From Cotesia glomerata (taxonomy: Eukaryota > Arthropoda > Insecta > Hymenoptera > Braconidae), in the NCBI RefSeq assembly GCF_020080835.1, contig NC_058162.1:21210144-21274143 (forward strand): DNA of 64,000 bases, read 5' to 3'. Under the pieces are notes generated by a model that saw nothing but the letters and a program-made list of their open reading frames with translations, had not been told where the DNA came from and searched no databases. Below, in pieces: positions 46,426-60,145 of this stretch (the first letter of the stretch is position 1; each line of letters starts with the position of its first letter). The position numbers and the translations under genes are program-made.

Positions 46426-47551
46426 TTTTTTTTTTTTTTTCAACCACAATCGCGCAATTTTAGAACAGAATTTTGTTATTTTTCAAATAAAAATGAAAAT
46501 AATGATTAGCGAGTTCTAATAAACGGTGTGGAAATACAATTATCAGGTAATGGAAGGAAATTAAATACAGTTGAATGGATTTAAAAAAATTTTATTGAAA
46601 ATTGAAAAAGTAAATAAATTAATTACAGTCCATAAATAATAAAATTAAATTCTATAAACTTTTTTCACCTTAGGAACAAACTGCTATAGGGAAGTAACTA
46701 ATAGTAAAAGCTTTATTTAGATACAAATAGACAACATTGACAATAAATTAATATCGATACTTAAATTCTACAATACAAAAATAAAATAGATTACATTCAT
46801 AGATACATTTATATTTATAGATAGATAGATATTTATTATTTATGCTAAAGGCGATAATGGCCGGATGGCAAATACAAAAATTTAAACTATTTATTTTAAT
46901 ATTAATTGATTCAATTTCAATTTGTTATTTTTTAATATAGATTATGATTTTGATTTAACTGAAAAGATAACTTGAAATAACGTCTTAGCTTATTTACAAA
47001 ATTTAAATAACAATGCCCTACTTTATTGTTTACAGTAAATGATTTTAGTTAATTTCATACAATTTTCTAATAACTTTAAATGAAGAACAACCATCATGAT
47101 ATCTTATAGTGATTTACTTAATATTAGCATTCAATAATTTAAATATATACAATAATTAATTGGATAATTAACTCCAATTTGAAAATAAATATCATTGCTA
47201 GTGGATTATTCATAAGATTATTAAATAATTTAATAATAATCATTGAAGTTTGTAATATAAAAGAGATAATTTTACAATTGAAAAATTGTATTCTGATATG
47301 ATTTTTTTTTTTGAAAAAACTACTTTCAAGTGAAAATTAATTTGTATAACTAAAAAAAAGATGTACAACTAAAAATGAATTTGTACAATTGAAAATGGAT
47401 ATATACAATTTAAAATAATGTACGGTTGAAAATAAGTTTCATCAAATTTAAAATAATATGTACAATTAAAAAAAAAGTTGTACAATCTGAAAATTTCTAA
47501 TGTTATACTACAAAATTATTTCTATCATCAATTTAAATTGTATCAAATTGA
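46426..47551. other. 3' flank of the THAP gene
   Basis: A/T-rich, including any 3' UTR. It has several imperfect repeats of TTGTACAATTGAAAA-type units (47330-47490). No gene. Confidence 0.4.
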
Positions 47552-49010
47552 TTAGACTAAATTTTCTTGCTTATCGTAATAATTTACTAATAAATCTATT
47601 TTAAATATCAAATCATCTAATATGGATGATTTCAATGACTTACATAATTGTTCTAATTGTTTTAACCTTATATTAGACTTCGCTAGCTCAACAGACTTAT
47701 CATTTTTTATTGACTGTTGATAATAGGTTTGTTTTGAATCTCCAAGTGTATTTATTTTTAATAAATGCTGACTCAAATTGTAAGGTTTAACCTTATATAA
47801 TGCTGAAACATTCAATTTTTAAATTGATTCAATTATGATTTGTGAAACAATATAAAATTAAGTGATAAAAACACAAGCCATTAAGCAGTGGCAAAACTAG
47901 CAAGCAGGCGTCAAAAAAAAATTTTTGATAATAAATAGAATGGTTTAAAACTATATAATATTCTCTATTTCAATGCATACTATGATAATGCGTGCATAAA
48001 AAAAGCACTGATTATAAAATAATTCGGCAGTAATTCAACATGTAGTGACTAACAGGATATATACTACATGAATTACTGAGTTTAATCAAACATATTACAA
48101 TTTAAATATCTTTTAAATATTTCTATTATTAAAGTGTTATCGATGCACATATAGTTGTATATAGGATTAATTGAAAGATAAAATTTAAAAAATTGGTACC
48201 ATCAAATTTAAAATTAAGAAAAGCATCATGCAAAAAAAATTAGTCAACAATAAATAATTACCTGATGGTCGAAGTCGTTTCGCTGGCGTTATGGTGCACG
48301 AAGGTTTTTCAGTTGAAAAATCTGAAGACTTTTTTCTTTTAACTATCGGTTGATTTGTAGTTAAATTTTCATCTACAGTACTGACAAATAAAGTCTGAGT
48401 ATTATCTTCAATATCCATAAACTTTTGTACCTCTTCCGTGAATGGTTGCTCAACATCGTTATTAATAACCGTGATAGTCTGAAGCTGCCTTGGATTTGCA
48501 ATTTTTGAATTTAAAATATTCGTAAGAGGTTCAAGGCTAGCTGTTAAAAAAATAATAATATATCAGAAAATAGATATATGATTAATTACATTGTTGTTTC
48601 TTATAATCTTATTTAATCTTACCTGTCGTTGAAAAACGAATAAAGTTAGAAAAGTTTTCCATTTTTTCGTCTGAGATTGGATGAGTATCATCACTGAACT
48701 GCGTCGGAATAGCTCCAGGATTCAAATATTTGCTGGAACGATAATCTTGTTTAGTGAAGTGGCAACTGCATAAGTAGACGTTATTTAAATCCTTCAAAGA
48801 TTTGTATAATAACTCTTCAACTCCTATACGACGAACCCACTCCTTGCAACTAGAAAAGAAAAAACATAATATTATTATTCTGCTTTTAAATTTATAATTC
48901 TAATTTAGATTAATTTTTACTTACAATTTCTCATCCTTTGGCAGTCGATGTAATTTACACTGGTCTTTTGGCTTTTTATGCCTACAATCTTTTACACAAC
49001 AAATTATCAT
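47552..49010 (-). CDS. THAP-domain zinc-finger protein, 280 aa, four exons
   Basis: Probable nuclear DNA-binding protein. Exons: 49010-48925, 48849-48623, 48540-48262 and 47802-47552. Donors are GTAAGT, GTAAGA and GTAATT, and each acceptor ends in AG. Lengths sum to 843 nt and phases agree at every junction. The THAP finger covers residues 1-80: C4 and C9, W33 (KEWVRRIG), C56 and H59 (CSCHF), and P77 in AIPTQF, the AVPT-type box. The middle (exon 3) is Ser/Thr-rich with a basic KRKKSSD, a likely nuclear signal. The C-terminus (about residues 240-270) is a predicted coiled coil (LKQLEQLCKSLKSS), as in many THAP proteins. Targets are unknown. No transposase domain follows, so it is not an intact P element. 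It is the only complete intron-containing gene in the window. Confidence 0.88.
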
Positions 49011-49500
49011 TTTGCAATTATTTAGCAAAAATAAAAAAGCAAAAGATAATCACCGACTTATCCTGAATAGAAATGAAAGCTATTCGAGAGAATAATAAGA
49101 ACAAAATTGACGAAAAAAAAAAAGGAAATATGAGATGATAACGAATTTGAATATAATATTTTATATTAATTAATAAATTATAAACAGAAATATCGAAATT
49201 TGAATTTAAGGTTATAAAATTGGAAAAGAAAAAAAATGTTTAAAAAATCTCGAGAATATTATAAAAAAATATTAAAAAAATAATATCGAGGTATAAGCTT
49301 AATAAGTGAATAAATAAAAAAATTGAAATCAATATTAATTTGTCAAAATTGCAAAAAATTCGAGATAACCAAATTTATCACATGTATTCGCAGTAAACGT
49401 GGTTACAAGAATGGCGGAATATTTTTTTTTCATTATTATTATTATTTTCAGTACTACCACTGTATCGGCTTGAAACTTTTGAGACTTTCATTTTATAAGG

Positions 49501-49765
49501 TTGTCGTCCATTAGTCCTACAGCTTGGACAAAATTGGGTATGGTGGGGGTAAAGAGTGAACGGCCCCTGATTGAGATACTCGCCAAAAGAAACGACACGT
49601 TTACAATAAGACCGAGTACGCTTACCCCCACTCGCCTAACGGCTCGTGGGGGTAATCTGCGTACTCGGCCCCATTGTAAACGCGCCGTTTCTTAGACTCG
49701 TGTCTCAATTTTTAAGCCCTGGCAATGCCTCACTTCGCACATATGTATCGAAAATATCTATTTTT
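49501..49765. mobile_element. G+C-rich palindromic MITE nested in a TTCGATACATATG repeat
   Basis: Arms of about 60 bp (ATTGAGATACTCG, AAGAAACGACACGTTTACAA, CGAGTACGCTTACCCCCAC) pair with 49645-49718. The outer flanks GAGTGAACGGCCCCTG (49551) and CATATGTATCGAAAATA (49740) match, once the palindrome is removed, the reverse strand of 45943-45973. This suggests insertion of the palindrome into an older repeat. The ORF across it is a by-product. Confidence 0.55.
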
Positions 49766-51349
49766 TGTTGATTATAGTTAAACGACTTCGAGGTCGATCT
49801 TGATTAAATTATTTGTTTGATATTTTGCAAACTGTCTTGGTCTCGAGAACTAACAAGAGTATAATAATAAAAACAGTCCAGAAGCAGAAGAAAAAATTTT
49901 CCTAGTAAAGCACTTTCCAAATGCTCTACAATATGAGTCGCGCAAAAATTCTGTTCTCTGAAATTATTAAACGTTTGTTTTACTTTCAAAGCAGAGTTAA
50001 AGTCCCTTGTTAAAAATAATGATGCTCGATGCTTCCACGTTGGATAACATCCAATAGCTCGGTCATTAATTCAACTTAACTAGATAAATAATAACTACAA
50101 TTATTATTATAAACAGTTAGTGGATTTTTTCACATGATAATATCATGACCGCAGGATAATTTTATTGTCGTAATTAGTTGTTCCGTCACTTTGTCTGAGA
50201 TTCTTGGTCTTGTGGTTTCCATTGAATACCACTAATGTAATGCAATGCAAAAAGACTTAACCAGGAGCAGGAAAAAAGTAAAGCAAAAAGAGAGTTCTAA
50301 AGAAAGATAATAAGGAGTCAGTGAAGCCTGAACGGAATTGCTCCTACTTCTTCTTTTTCCCTTCTCACTTAGCTAAATTTTGTCTTCTCAACTCCCAAGT
50401 AATTTTAGTCCTCTGGGAATGTAATTTATTCCGATAATCACTGGTATTTCGCGTCAAGTTACCATGGTCATGGCTCAATTGGTTTCGGCACGTTTCTCTG
50501 CCACTGAGACATTGAGAAATTATTCATTGTTAGCTAGATATATCTTATATATGTGCTATACTATTATATACTGGGCCACGGATTTGTCGATAAAGTGTTC
50601 GCTTAGTAGATTACTCGATATTATATATATATTATGTGCACATGTATATCTACATCTACACTGACAGGCAGATACGTAGATAGGTATAGGAGATCGACAG
50701 ATACATATAGCCTTTGAATCGTGATATTGGATTGAGAACGTGTTTGTCTAACCGTATCTATCCTTGCTCATTCCTGTGAGTAATTGCGTTGAGATATCAA
50801 ATGCATAATTTAGTGCCACTGTGAATTTAAATTTAGTTTGTTTCAAGTAAGTACTCTTATTGTTGTACTTAATGTTCCTTTTATTTTTTTGGTTATCACT
50901 ATTTGGATATCAATTTTCTTGTCTAAGTTATGATTATAGATGTCAGACAAAATAGAAAATAGATTTTTATCGACGATTATTCTTAACATTACAATTTTTA
51001 GATAAAATGTGAATTGATAAAAATACCTTTAATACTTTTATTACTTCGTCTTCTTTTATTTCACTCTCTAACTCTCTCCATCTTCTCAGTATCTCTAAAA
51101 ATGAAATAATAACATATAATTTTAAGAGAGTAAAAAAAATTTTGGTTCTGGCGTATGGACATAATAAAATGAATCTTTATTTAAATTTAGTATCACTGTT
51201 AAAGTTTTGACTTGAATTTATGCATTTTCAATGTCTGTATGATTTTTAGCGAAATTTTTCGGACTAGTGAATCTGGTTATTTGTCAAATATCAATCTACA
51301 TATAATCAAGAGAAAATTGAAAAAATTCATAACAGGCGTATTTTTTTTT
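49766..51349. other. Unique non-coding DNA
   Basis: 50150-50780 is somewhat less A/T-rich and unique, a possible conserved element. No coding exon or RNA gene seen. Confidence 0.35.
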
Positions 51350-52875
51350 AAAAAAGGCATTTTTATATCAAAATTATATCAAAAAAGGCCATTCGGCAGT
51401 CGAAATGGAAACAGATTTCTCAAATAAAGAAACCTTCCAAATTTATAATACAAGTAATTAAATGCTTAATGCACATGCTGTCAAAATTTGGAGACGATTT
51501 ACCAGTTCTAACCAAAGATAATTGCAATTGAAAATGACATTTTTACACAGGCGGTATCGGAAAAGAAAGAGAAAACCGCGAAGTTTTATTATTTTTGTAT
51601 TGAAGAAATTTTAAGAATTTCACGAAAAACTAATATTACTTAGATTAATACATATATAATTACCCTAAAAAATTCTGGAATTCCCTACCACATAGTTTTG
51701 AAGAAATCATTGATAAATTAGTAAAGTAAACAAATAAAGTCATATGTAGAAGTAAGTGAGCAATAGCCCGTAAGAGAGGCGACGCTAGCGAATGAAAAAG
51801 ACAGCAGTAGCATAAACTATAGGTCGGGAAAGAACTACCTTAATTCATTGATTAAAAACAAAATTCAATAATAAATTTAAAATTATTTAGAACTAATTTT
51901 TTTCAAAAATCTATCTTGTAAAGGAAAATTTTTTCAAATATTTATCAAACAATTTTGAAGATTATGAGATTTGAATTATCAATATCCAAATTTTAAGTAA
52001 CTGCTTAGGAACAACAGTTTCCAAGTTAATCAGAAATTTGAAGCCGGATGAAATTTTAATTGAAGAAAACAGTATTTAGAGCTAATTTGTGACATATTTA
52101 CTAACGACCTACCCGAACACATAACACGAAAGACTGATCAATATCGTGATTATTGAATTTACATCATGTTTATGCTATAATACAGCCAATAATTCTAAAA
52201 TGGCTGCAACAGTAAAACTGTTTCATTAAACGAACTCTAAAAGGAGTAATATTGAAGCTATAGCTAATATATTACCACTTCTGAGGAGTGAAAATTAAAG
52301 CTTAATAAAAAAGCTTTACGATGCAACTTACCAAGTTTTAATATCTTGTCTAGTTCAGTAATTATACTAAGTTGAAGTGGTAAAAACATCAATTTCTACG
52401 ATTTTCAAAATTTCAAAATCCTGTCATTTCCAAATTACTCGCCCGATTAAGCTCATCTTCGAAATTAACCTTGGCCTTTATCGATAGATAAAGCATGTTG
52501 AGTTTGAGAAGAATCAGTTATAAATTGAAAACGCTATCGTGCTGACAAGCCGCGTTATATCGTATAAATATTTATATATGCACATATATATAAATACATA
52601 AGGTAAAAGCCCCAATAGATGATCATGTACCAGTATATGATCACTCCATGTATTTGTATACCTATATTTGTGAATATAGGTATACAAATACATGGAGTGA
52701 TCATATACTGGTACGTGATCATCTATTGGGGCTTTTACCTTACATACAGAAACTTTTGAACAAACTACATTTTCTGACTCAGCTCGACAAACTCAGTCAG
52801 AAAATGGCTGAATTTTTTAAAAGTTGCGCCATGAGGACGGCTGCAATAGTTAGATTTTTATGAAATCTACTAAAA
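51350..52875. repeat. Dispersed repeat, copy 2 (relative at 23450-24025)
   Basis: Shared blocks include AAAGGCCATT, CCGATTAAGCTCATC, GCGTTATATCGTAT, TTTTCTGACTCAGCTCG and TTAGATTTTTATGAAATCTA. It is longer than copy 1 and interrupted at 52601 by a MITE. The element type is unknown and there is no ORF. The left boundary is approximate. Confidence 0.55.
52601..52740. mobile_element. Near-perfect palindromic MITE (140 bp), TACATA duplication
   Basis: AGGTAAAAGCCCCAATAGAT and its inverse bound a palindrome with arms of about 65-70 bp and only a couple of mismatches. TACATA lies directly on both sides (52595-52600 and 52741-52746). The related repeat at 23885-23905 has one TACATA and no insert. 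Same end sequence as 10798-11767. Confidence 0.9.
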
Positions 52876-53326
52876 ATTACTGATCTAAATTTGGTGCATT
52901 TTCCTGATTTTTTATATTTTTTGGTAATAATCAATTTATTATATCAATTTTTTGAAACAGTTTTTCGGTTTTATAAGTTTGTTCGGTAACATTTGTTCCT
53001 TAAGGTATTGGTAATTGATCATATTATAGTGATATTATTTTTATTATAATTTGTTGATTATTATTCTTACAAAAAAATATTAAAAGTAAATTGAGGAATT
53101 TATAAGGACTAGATTTTTGAAATGGCAAAATAATAATTATTTAATTTTATGTGAATTGCCGTGATCCATTCATATTGGCAAGCCTGAGGCAGTGAATTTA
53201 AAGCCATATTTTTTTGTTATTATCTTCGTATTCATAGAACAGACAATAGTTTATATTCGATAATAAATTCATGTGAATTATTTATATTTATACTGTTCCA
53301 TGGATGTTTCTTTATCATTCTTTATT
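52876..53326. other. A/T-rich spacer
   Basis: Nothing supported. Confidence 0.4.
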
Positions 53327-53497
53327 AACTTCCCGCTAAAAATCTCAGATTTTCAAAAATCGGGAAGTTATTGTTTTTACCCCGTTTTGCAAAAATCGAG
53401 TTTTCATCAGATCTCGACGTTTGAAGGTCACAGGAAGCTTCTCTGACTACCCCCGCGATGTTGTCACTATGTCTGTGTGTATGTATGTATGTATGTA

Positions 53498-53566
<69 letters not shown>

Positions 53567-54104
53567 CTATGTGACTCGCTTATAAATTTTGAACGGTTGA
53601 ACCGATTTCGATCGCGGTTGGTGCCATTCTGAAAGGGCTACGCTGAGCTTAAATTTCCTGAGGTAATTTGAACCGATTCGGACCGATAGATTTTAAGAAA
53701 TCTTTGAAAAATCTTAAAAAATAAGAAAAAATCATTTTTGAAAGTAGTTTTTTTTTTGGAATATCTTTTAAATGACTCTATCAAGTCAACTTCAAAAACT
53801 AATCCGCCCTTAAACTTGAAAAACCACGCCGTGATCGGCGTCAACCCGTCTTAAAATCGGTTGATTCGTTCGAGAGATAGCGTGAACGAAAGAAAACCGA
53901 AAAAAACCGAAAAAAAGTGTTTTTTTTCACATAACTTCGTTGTCATTTCTTCTCGGATCCACTTTTGATGACATAGCATAATTTATAGAGCTTAAAAACC
54001 GCGTCGATTGCCGCCAAAAACGTAGAAATCGGTTAATTAGTTCAAAAGATATCGTCAATAAAAGATTTGAAAACAAGTGTTTTTTAAAATCACTGCGACA
54101 TTTT
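53327..54104 (+). repeat. AACTTCCCGC repeat, copy 2 (3'-truncated)
   Basis: Same order of boxes as copy 1, with a long (GT)n tract at about 53503-53563. It lacks the GAGCTC boxes and the AGCGGGAAGTT end and runs directly into copy 3. ORFs across it come from the repeat. Confidence 0.8.
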
Positions 54105-54990
<886 letters not shown>

Positions 54991-55747
54991 TTTTGTTTAA
55001 AGTTTCGGTCTGCCAAGATGCATAAAGTGTATGAAGTCCCATAAATAGGACTTATTTCTGATAGCAAACTTCGGAGTGAAGCTTACACTGACGCGCGGCT
55101 TATATTACAGTATTACAGTAGTTTCTTTACTAGTTCGACCGAAGCCGAAACTATGCAATGTTCTTAAGATAACTTCAAAATTCTGATTTATATTTCCCGA
55201 AGTTGAAGATTTACTCTGACAGTAATCTTTAAAATTTACATTCTTTACACTAAACAGAATTATTGTGTATTATTTGTTTTAGTAAAAAAATAATTAATCA
55301 CTGATTTTATTGTGACAAAGTATCAAAGTTGTTAAATAGCGTAACGTATACTGATAGAAGAATTTGTTAACTATTAAAAAATACTTCTTACATCATGTTT
55401 GTTAAGAAATCATTTATTGTTAAATAATAAGGAATCTTTTTAAATGTTAAAAAATCTTTTTAATATATTTTATTCAAAATCGTTACTCATAATGTTAACA
55501 CCTACTAACGGAATGTTGTTAGTTGTCTTTATTTGTTCTTAAAAAGTTAATATTCTAGGGAGTAAAGCAGTTTGTAGTTTAATTGATCTTTCAGCGACCT
55601 TGCACTGTAACCACAAGCGACAAAGACAAGAGCATAACTCCGTATACCCGAGAGTAATTCAAGCGCAACAGTTGAAACTCAAGTTCACGTAATTTATCAG
55701 CAATGCTGCCGATCTTAAGTAGTTGAATAAGAGCTATATATATTTAT
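54991..55747. other. Spacer with a degraded MITE
   Basis: Unique sequence, with a degraded relative of the 57729 MITE starting ACTGATAGAAGAATTTGTTA at 55349. No gene. Confidence 0.4.
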
Positions 55748-56753
55748 TAGGGTGCTTTTTTTTTTCAACTATTTTTTTTTTTTCAGTTCCATCGTGAAAT
55801 TTTGTTGCAAGTACCCAAAAAAAAATACCCTGAAAGTTTAGGCCCTTAATATTAATATTAAGACCTCGACCCAGGCGTTTAAAGATTTCCCCTTAAAAAA
55901 ACACAGAAATTTTGATTTTTTTATGTTTAAATTTCTATAGCTCAGTGGCATTTCACAACATTGCTTCGACCGTGAACGGGTTTTTTTCAGAATTGAATGC
56001 TCTACAAAAGTGTCCATAGCGGCCAAGCCGTAACTCGAACCGGTGAGGTAGTACAGGCCTCTAAACTTGATTTTTCCATGAAATTCGCGTTTTTTCGCAT
56101 TTATCTCGTGAATGACAAGAGCTACAGAAAAAATGTGAATGACAAACTTGTAGAACATTCAATTTCCTACAAAAAAGGTCCTGAGCATGAAGTCGCTAAA
56201 ATCAAAATTTTCAGAGATATTTAATGATATTTTTAAAAGATATTTTTTATAATTTGACGCAATTTTTGATAAACATTTGAAATTACTAAAAATTCATCAT
56301 AAATATCTCTGAAAATTTTGATTTTAGCGACTTCATGCTCAGGACCTTTTTTGTAGGAAATTGAATGTTCTACAAGTTTGTCATTCACATTTTTTCTGTA
56401 GCTCTTGTCATTCACGAGATAAATGCGAAAAAACGCGAATTTCATGGAAAAATCAAGTTTAGAGGCCTGTACTACCTCGCCGGTTCGAGTTACGGCTTAG
56501 AGCATTCACCTCTGAAAAACCCGTTCACGGTCGAAGCAATGCTGCTGAAATGCCACTGAGCTATAGAAATTTAAACATAAAAAAATCAAAATTTCTGTTT
56601 TTTTAAGGGGAAATCTTTAAACGCCTGGGTCGAGGTCTTAATATTAATATTAAGGGCCTAAACTTTCAGGGTATTTTTTTTTGGGTACTTGCAACAAAAT
56701 TTCACGATGGAACTGAAAAACAAAAAAAAAAGTTGAAAAAAAAAAGCACCCTA
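55748..56753. mobile_element. hAT-type fold-back element, 1006 bp, 8-bp target duplication
   Basis: The ends TAGGGTGC and GCACCCTA are directly flanked by ATATTTAT on both sides (55740-55747 and 56754-56761). Two arms of nearly 480 bp, almost identical, are separated by a loop of under 100 bp. An 8-bp duplication is characteristic of hAT elements. There is no transposase. The same short peptides appear in both orientations only because the arms are inverted. Confidence 0.92.
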
Positions 56754-56761
56754 ATATTTAT

Positions 56762-57352
56762 AGAAATACTAAATAAATCGAATCCACAAGAACGAGGAAC
56801 ATAAAAATGTAAATCAAAATCTGAACTACTGAAAATAGTATTGGCTGGTGTGAATCTTATATATTATGTGTTGGATATTTATATATGAGCACTCAAGTAA
56901 AGTGCACTTTGTGTACTATTTCTGATATAAGTGAAGGAGTGGTGAGGAACCACCAGTGTCCCTATATTGCCACAGTCCGTGCTTTCGAGAGTTTCTATTA
57001 AATTTCGTAGGTACTGAATCGCTTCTCGTGTTCTTCTAGGAAAGTAAACACACGTACATTGATTGTTTGTCACAAAGTTACTATGTCAAGTGGAAAATTC
57101 AGTATTCGAATTGATTTGACAATTAATTAATCCTTGTTTGAAATTTTAGGCGCTAGTCCAATAAATAAAATAGTTTTTTGAATACTTTAATATTTTTTTT
57201 GTCGCCAATAATTTGGGTCATAATTTATACTGATAAAAAAAAAAAAAAAAACAAAAAAGGCATAATGCATTTCAATGATTTGAATAAAAAAAATTTTTGA
57301 TTTACATAAAATTTATGTTCAAAATGATGTTCTTGGCTCATGATTTTTTCTC

Positions 57353-57385
<33 letters not shown>

Positions 57386-57728
57386 AGTGAAGTCATTTGT
57401 TGTTGTTAATTGTCATTAATTAAACCCGACTTATTTCAATTTTAGTGAAATTTTCGAACCTCTTTCTCTCTCACTAAAGATGTTTCATAAAATTTTTTCG
57501 AATTTTTCTACGCAATCAAAAAAAAAATGCGAGCTTTTTATATTCAATTTCGGAAAATCTACTAGTAAACGATTCATACGCTCATTCTATTAAAACAAAA
57601 AAAGAAAAATGATAGTAAGCCAAAAAAAAGTTTTTTCTAAAGAAAAAAAAACTAGATGTGAAATGACAAAGATGGTAATTTGAAGAAAATCAATATAATT
57701 ACAATATAAAATCAATAATTGATAGATG
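56762..57728. other. A/T-rich spacer
   Basis: A 64-aa minus-strand ORF (56879-57073) is less biased than its surroundings but has no domain or splice support. Otherwise homopolymer-rich. Confidence 0.35.
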
Positions 57729-58004
57729 CACTGATAGAAGGATTTGTTTATAGTTAAAAATATTTGTTAATATTTAACAAATCATTTATTAGAGACGACT
57801 TTTTAGTCCTTAACAAATATTTTTTAGTATTTAAAAAGATTTATTAATATTTAATAAATGAATATCAGATTTATTAAATACAAACGAATGATTTTAAATA
57901 CTAAGAAATATTTGTTTAATACTAAAAAATGGTCTCTAATAAATGATTTGTTAACTAATATATTAACAAATATTTTTTAATACAAATAAATCCTTCTATC
58001 AGTG
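57729..58004. mobile_element. MITE, CACTGATAGAAGGATTTGT ends (276 bp)
   Basis: CACTGATAGAAGGATTTGTT at the left and AAATCCTTCTATCAGTG at the right. The body is mostly palindromic with TTAATATTTAACAAAT-type boxes, giving a nearly full-length hairpin. Confidence 0.8.
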
Positions 58005-59369
58005 TGGTAAATAGTTTGTGCTCGATGGATAAAGAATTACCTCAGATTGGGGTAATAATAGATAGATAAAAAGTAATATTGGTAAATACTTTGACTATAG
58101 AATCTAGAAAATCCATCAACTACCATTGATATCTTCTAATCGATTACAAGTTTAATAATAACAAGAAATATAGATCATCCTAAGGATAAATGGAAACTTA
58201 TTCAAAAGGATTTCTCAAATTTTTTTGAAACCTGAAGGCGTCTATTCACAGACTAATTGACGGCAGTGTACATAATTTTTTATTTTTAAGTACAATTTTT
58301 AATTAAATATACTTAAATAAATAAATAAAATATACATTTACATTATGTTTCTTTATTTCTAGTTGTGAAAACATCCCTTTTTTAATGGCTATTACTTCTA
58401 ACTTGAGATATAAGAACGGTTTAATGTTGTAAAATTAACGCATAGCGATCTATCGAGAGTTGAGCACATCCACACGTTCACGCGCTGTGAGGCGTGCAAC
58501 ATTTTTTTTTCTTTTTAAATGTCCACAACCTTTTCAAGAATTTACCTACCGGGACATTTTTCTTGAAAATTTTTGTTTTCAAGAGTACTTTTCCGCAAAA
58601 AATGTAAACAAAATTATTGACACTTTTTTTATATCGTTTATTTTTCCTTTTTAAAAAAGAGCTAATAAAGTTTCTTTATGACTATATTTTTCAGTTCTTT
58701 TTGTGAGGAAAATTTTAACATTGGATTCAATTAAAATTAACTACAGAAGGCATTCGCGAGTAAAACTCTCGACTCGTGAAATAATAAATTTGATACTTCA
58801 TTTTGGGTATGATAAAATGTCGTACATTTTACTCTGCTTTTTTTTATGTATGAACCCCCCCGAAGGCGTAGAATTCATCCACTGTTAGATATAATGAAAT
58901 GTAAATATAAGGAGAACTCGAAATAAAACAGTTATTTTTATTAGATACAAAATCAAAATCACGATTACTATATAAAATTTTTCCAATATAACGTTATTCC
59001 GTATTCTTGACCCATATATTTGAATATTTAGTTGCACCGACCAGGTTTTGTACTATTCATATTTTCCTGACTGAAAGTCTTTACAATGCCTATAATTTTT
59101 TTTTTCTCTGTTATTTATTTTCTGTGCCAACAATCCTACTCTAGAATAATAACTCCCATGACAATACAACCAACTCGATTCTTCGTAAACTTGATATTTT
59201 TGAAATTTTAGTACTTCGCGTTCCTCGCCTCGAGCTTCAACGTAGTATTCACGACTCATCTCATTGATTAATGAATAGGGTGCTTGTTATGTATCGAGAT
59301 GAATTTCATTTCCAACTTAATAAAAACAGTTTTTTCTCCTTCCATTGAAAAAAAAAAAATACAAAGCTG
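58005..59369. other. Non-coding DNA
   Basis: No supported gene. A 68-aa minus-strand ORF (59053-59259, MSREYYVEARGEEREVLKFQ...) looks protein-like but is short, isolated and unrecognised. It could be a relic exon next to the 59370 repeat. Confidence 0.3.
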
Positions 59370-60090
59370 TTCAAAAATTTTGTGTACACATTCTTTTATA
59401 ACTAAGTGAACAAAGTGAGCTTTTAAAATATTTGTTACAAAGCTCAATTAAGGGAAATATTGAATAACTTTAACATTTTGTTTCAGTTGGCAAAAAAAAA
59501 ATATTCTTTCATTTTCATGTTTCAATTATCTTTTTCTGCATTCTATTATACTTTCATATACTCTGTCGGTTGATTTTATTGTATTTTTTGTTTTTGTTGT
59601 TATGTTCTAGATATCTTCTTTCAGAAGCTTCATGTCTTCCTTATTTGCTCGCTATTTCCTGGGGCGTCTTTCCTTCTTATATTGGATGCTACTGCAGTAG
59701 ACTGGCTTAACATCATTGACATCTATTGTTACAAAAAATAATAAGCTTTTTCTGTGAAAGAAATTGCTCATTAAAAATATTTTATTACCACTTTACTTAA
59801 CAAAGTAAATTATATGAGGGAGGTAGGTGAGGCCAAACGTTGACACTGAGAAATGAAATAGACTTTTGTAATCTCATCAAGTACGCCATTTTATTTTTTT
59901 TAGTAGTTTTATTTGAAGAAAAATAATTGAATTTTCAGGCACGTGGAAAATATTTTTTCGCTGTGAGGAAATATCATTTAGTTTTAGAATCAAATTGACT
60001 ATTTTTTTTTTTTAACGAGATAATTCATTTATTAGTCGAAAACCAAGAAATCAATTCACAAAAAAAAAGATTAGATTAAAAATCCCTCGC
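59370..60090 (-). repeat. Dispersed 700-bp repeat, copy B (inverted relative to 20340-21040)
   Basis: Reverse-strand counterpart of copy A over its whole length, with scattered substitutions and small indels. Confidence 0.75.
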
Positions 60091-60145
60091 GATTCCAACA
60101 AAAAATTAATTACTTAAAACAATATGAAGCATTGGAGATTAGGTA

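Noticed and set aside
47552..49010. P-element transposase instead of a host THAP gene
   Set aside because: Only 280 aa, no RNase H-like catalytic region after the finger, and a coiled-coil tail as in host THAP proteins.
55838..56559. Pairs of similar ORFs on opposite strands
   Set aside because: They arise from the two arms of the hAT-type fold-back element.
59053..59259. 68-aa minus-strand ORF as a gene
   Set aside because: Protein-like composition but no recognised domain, no splice context and no second copy. Kept only as a remark.
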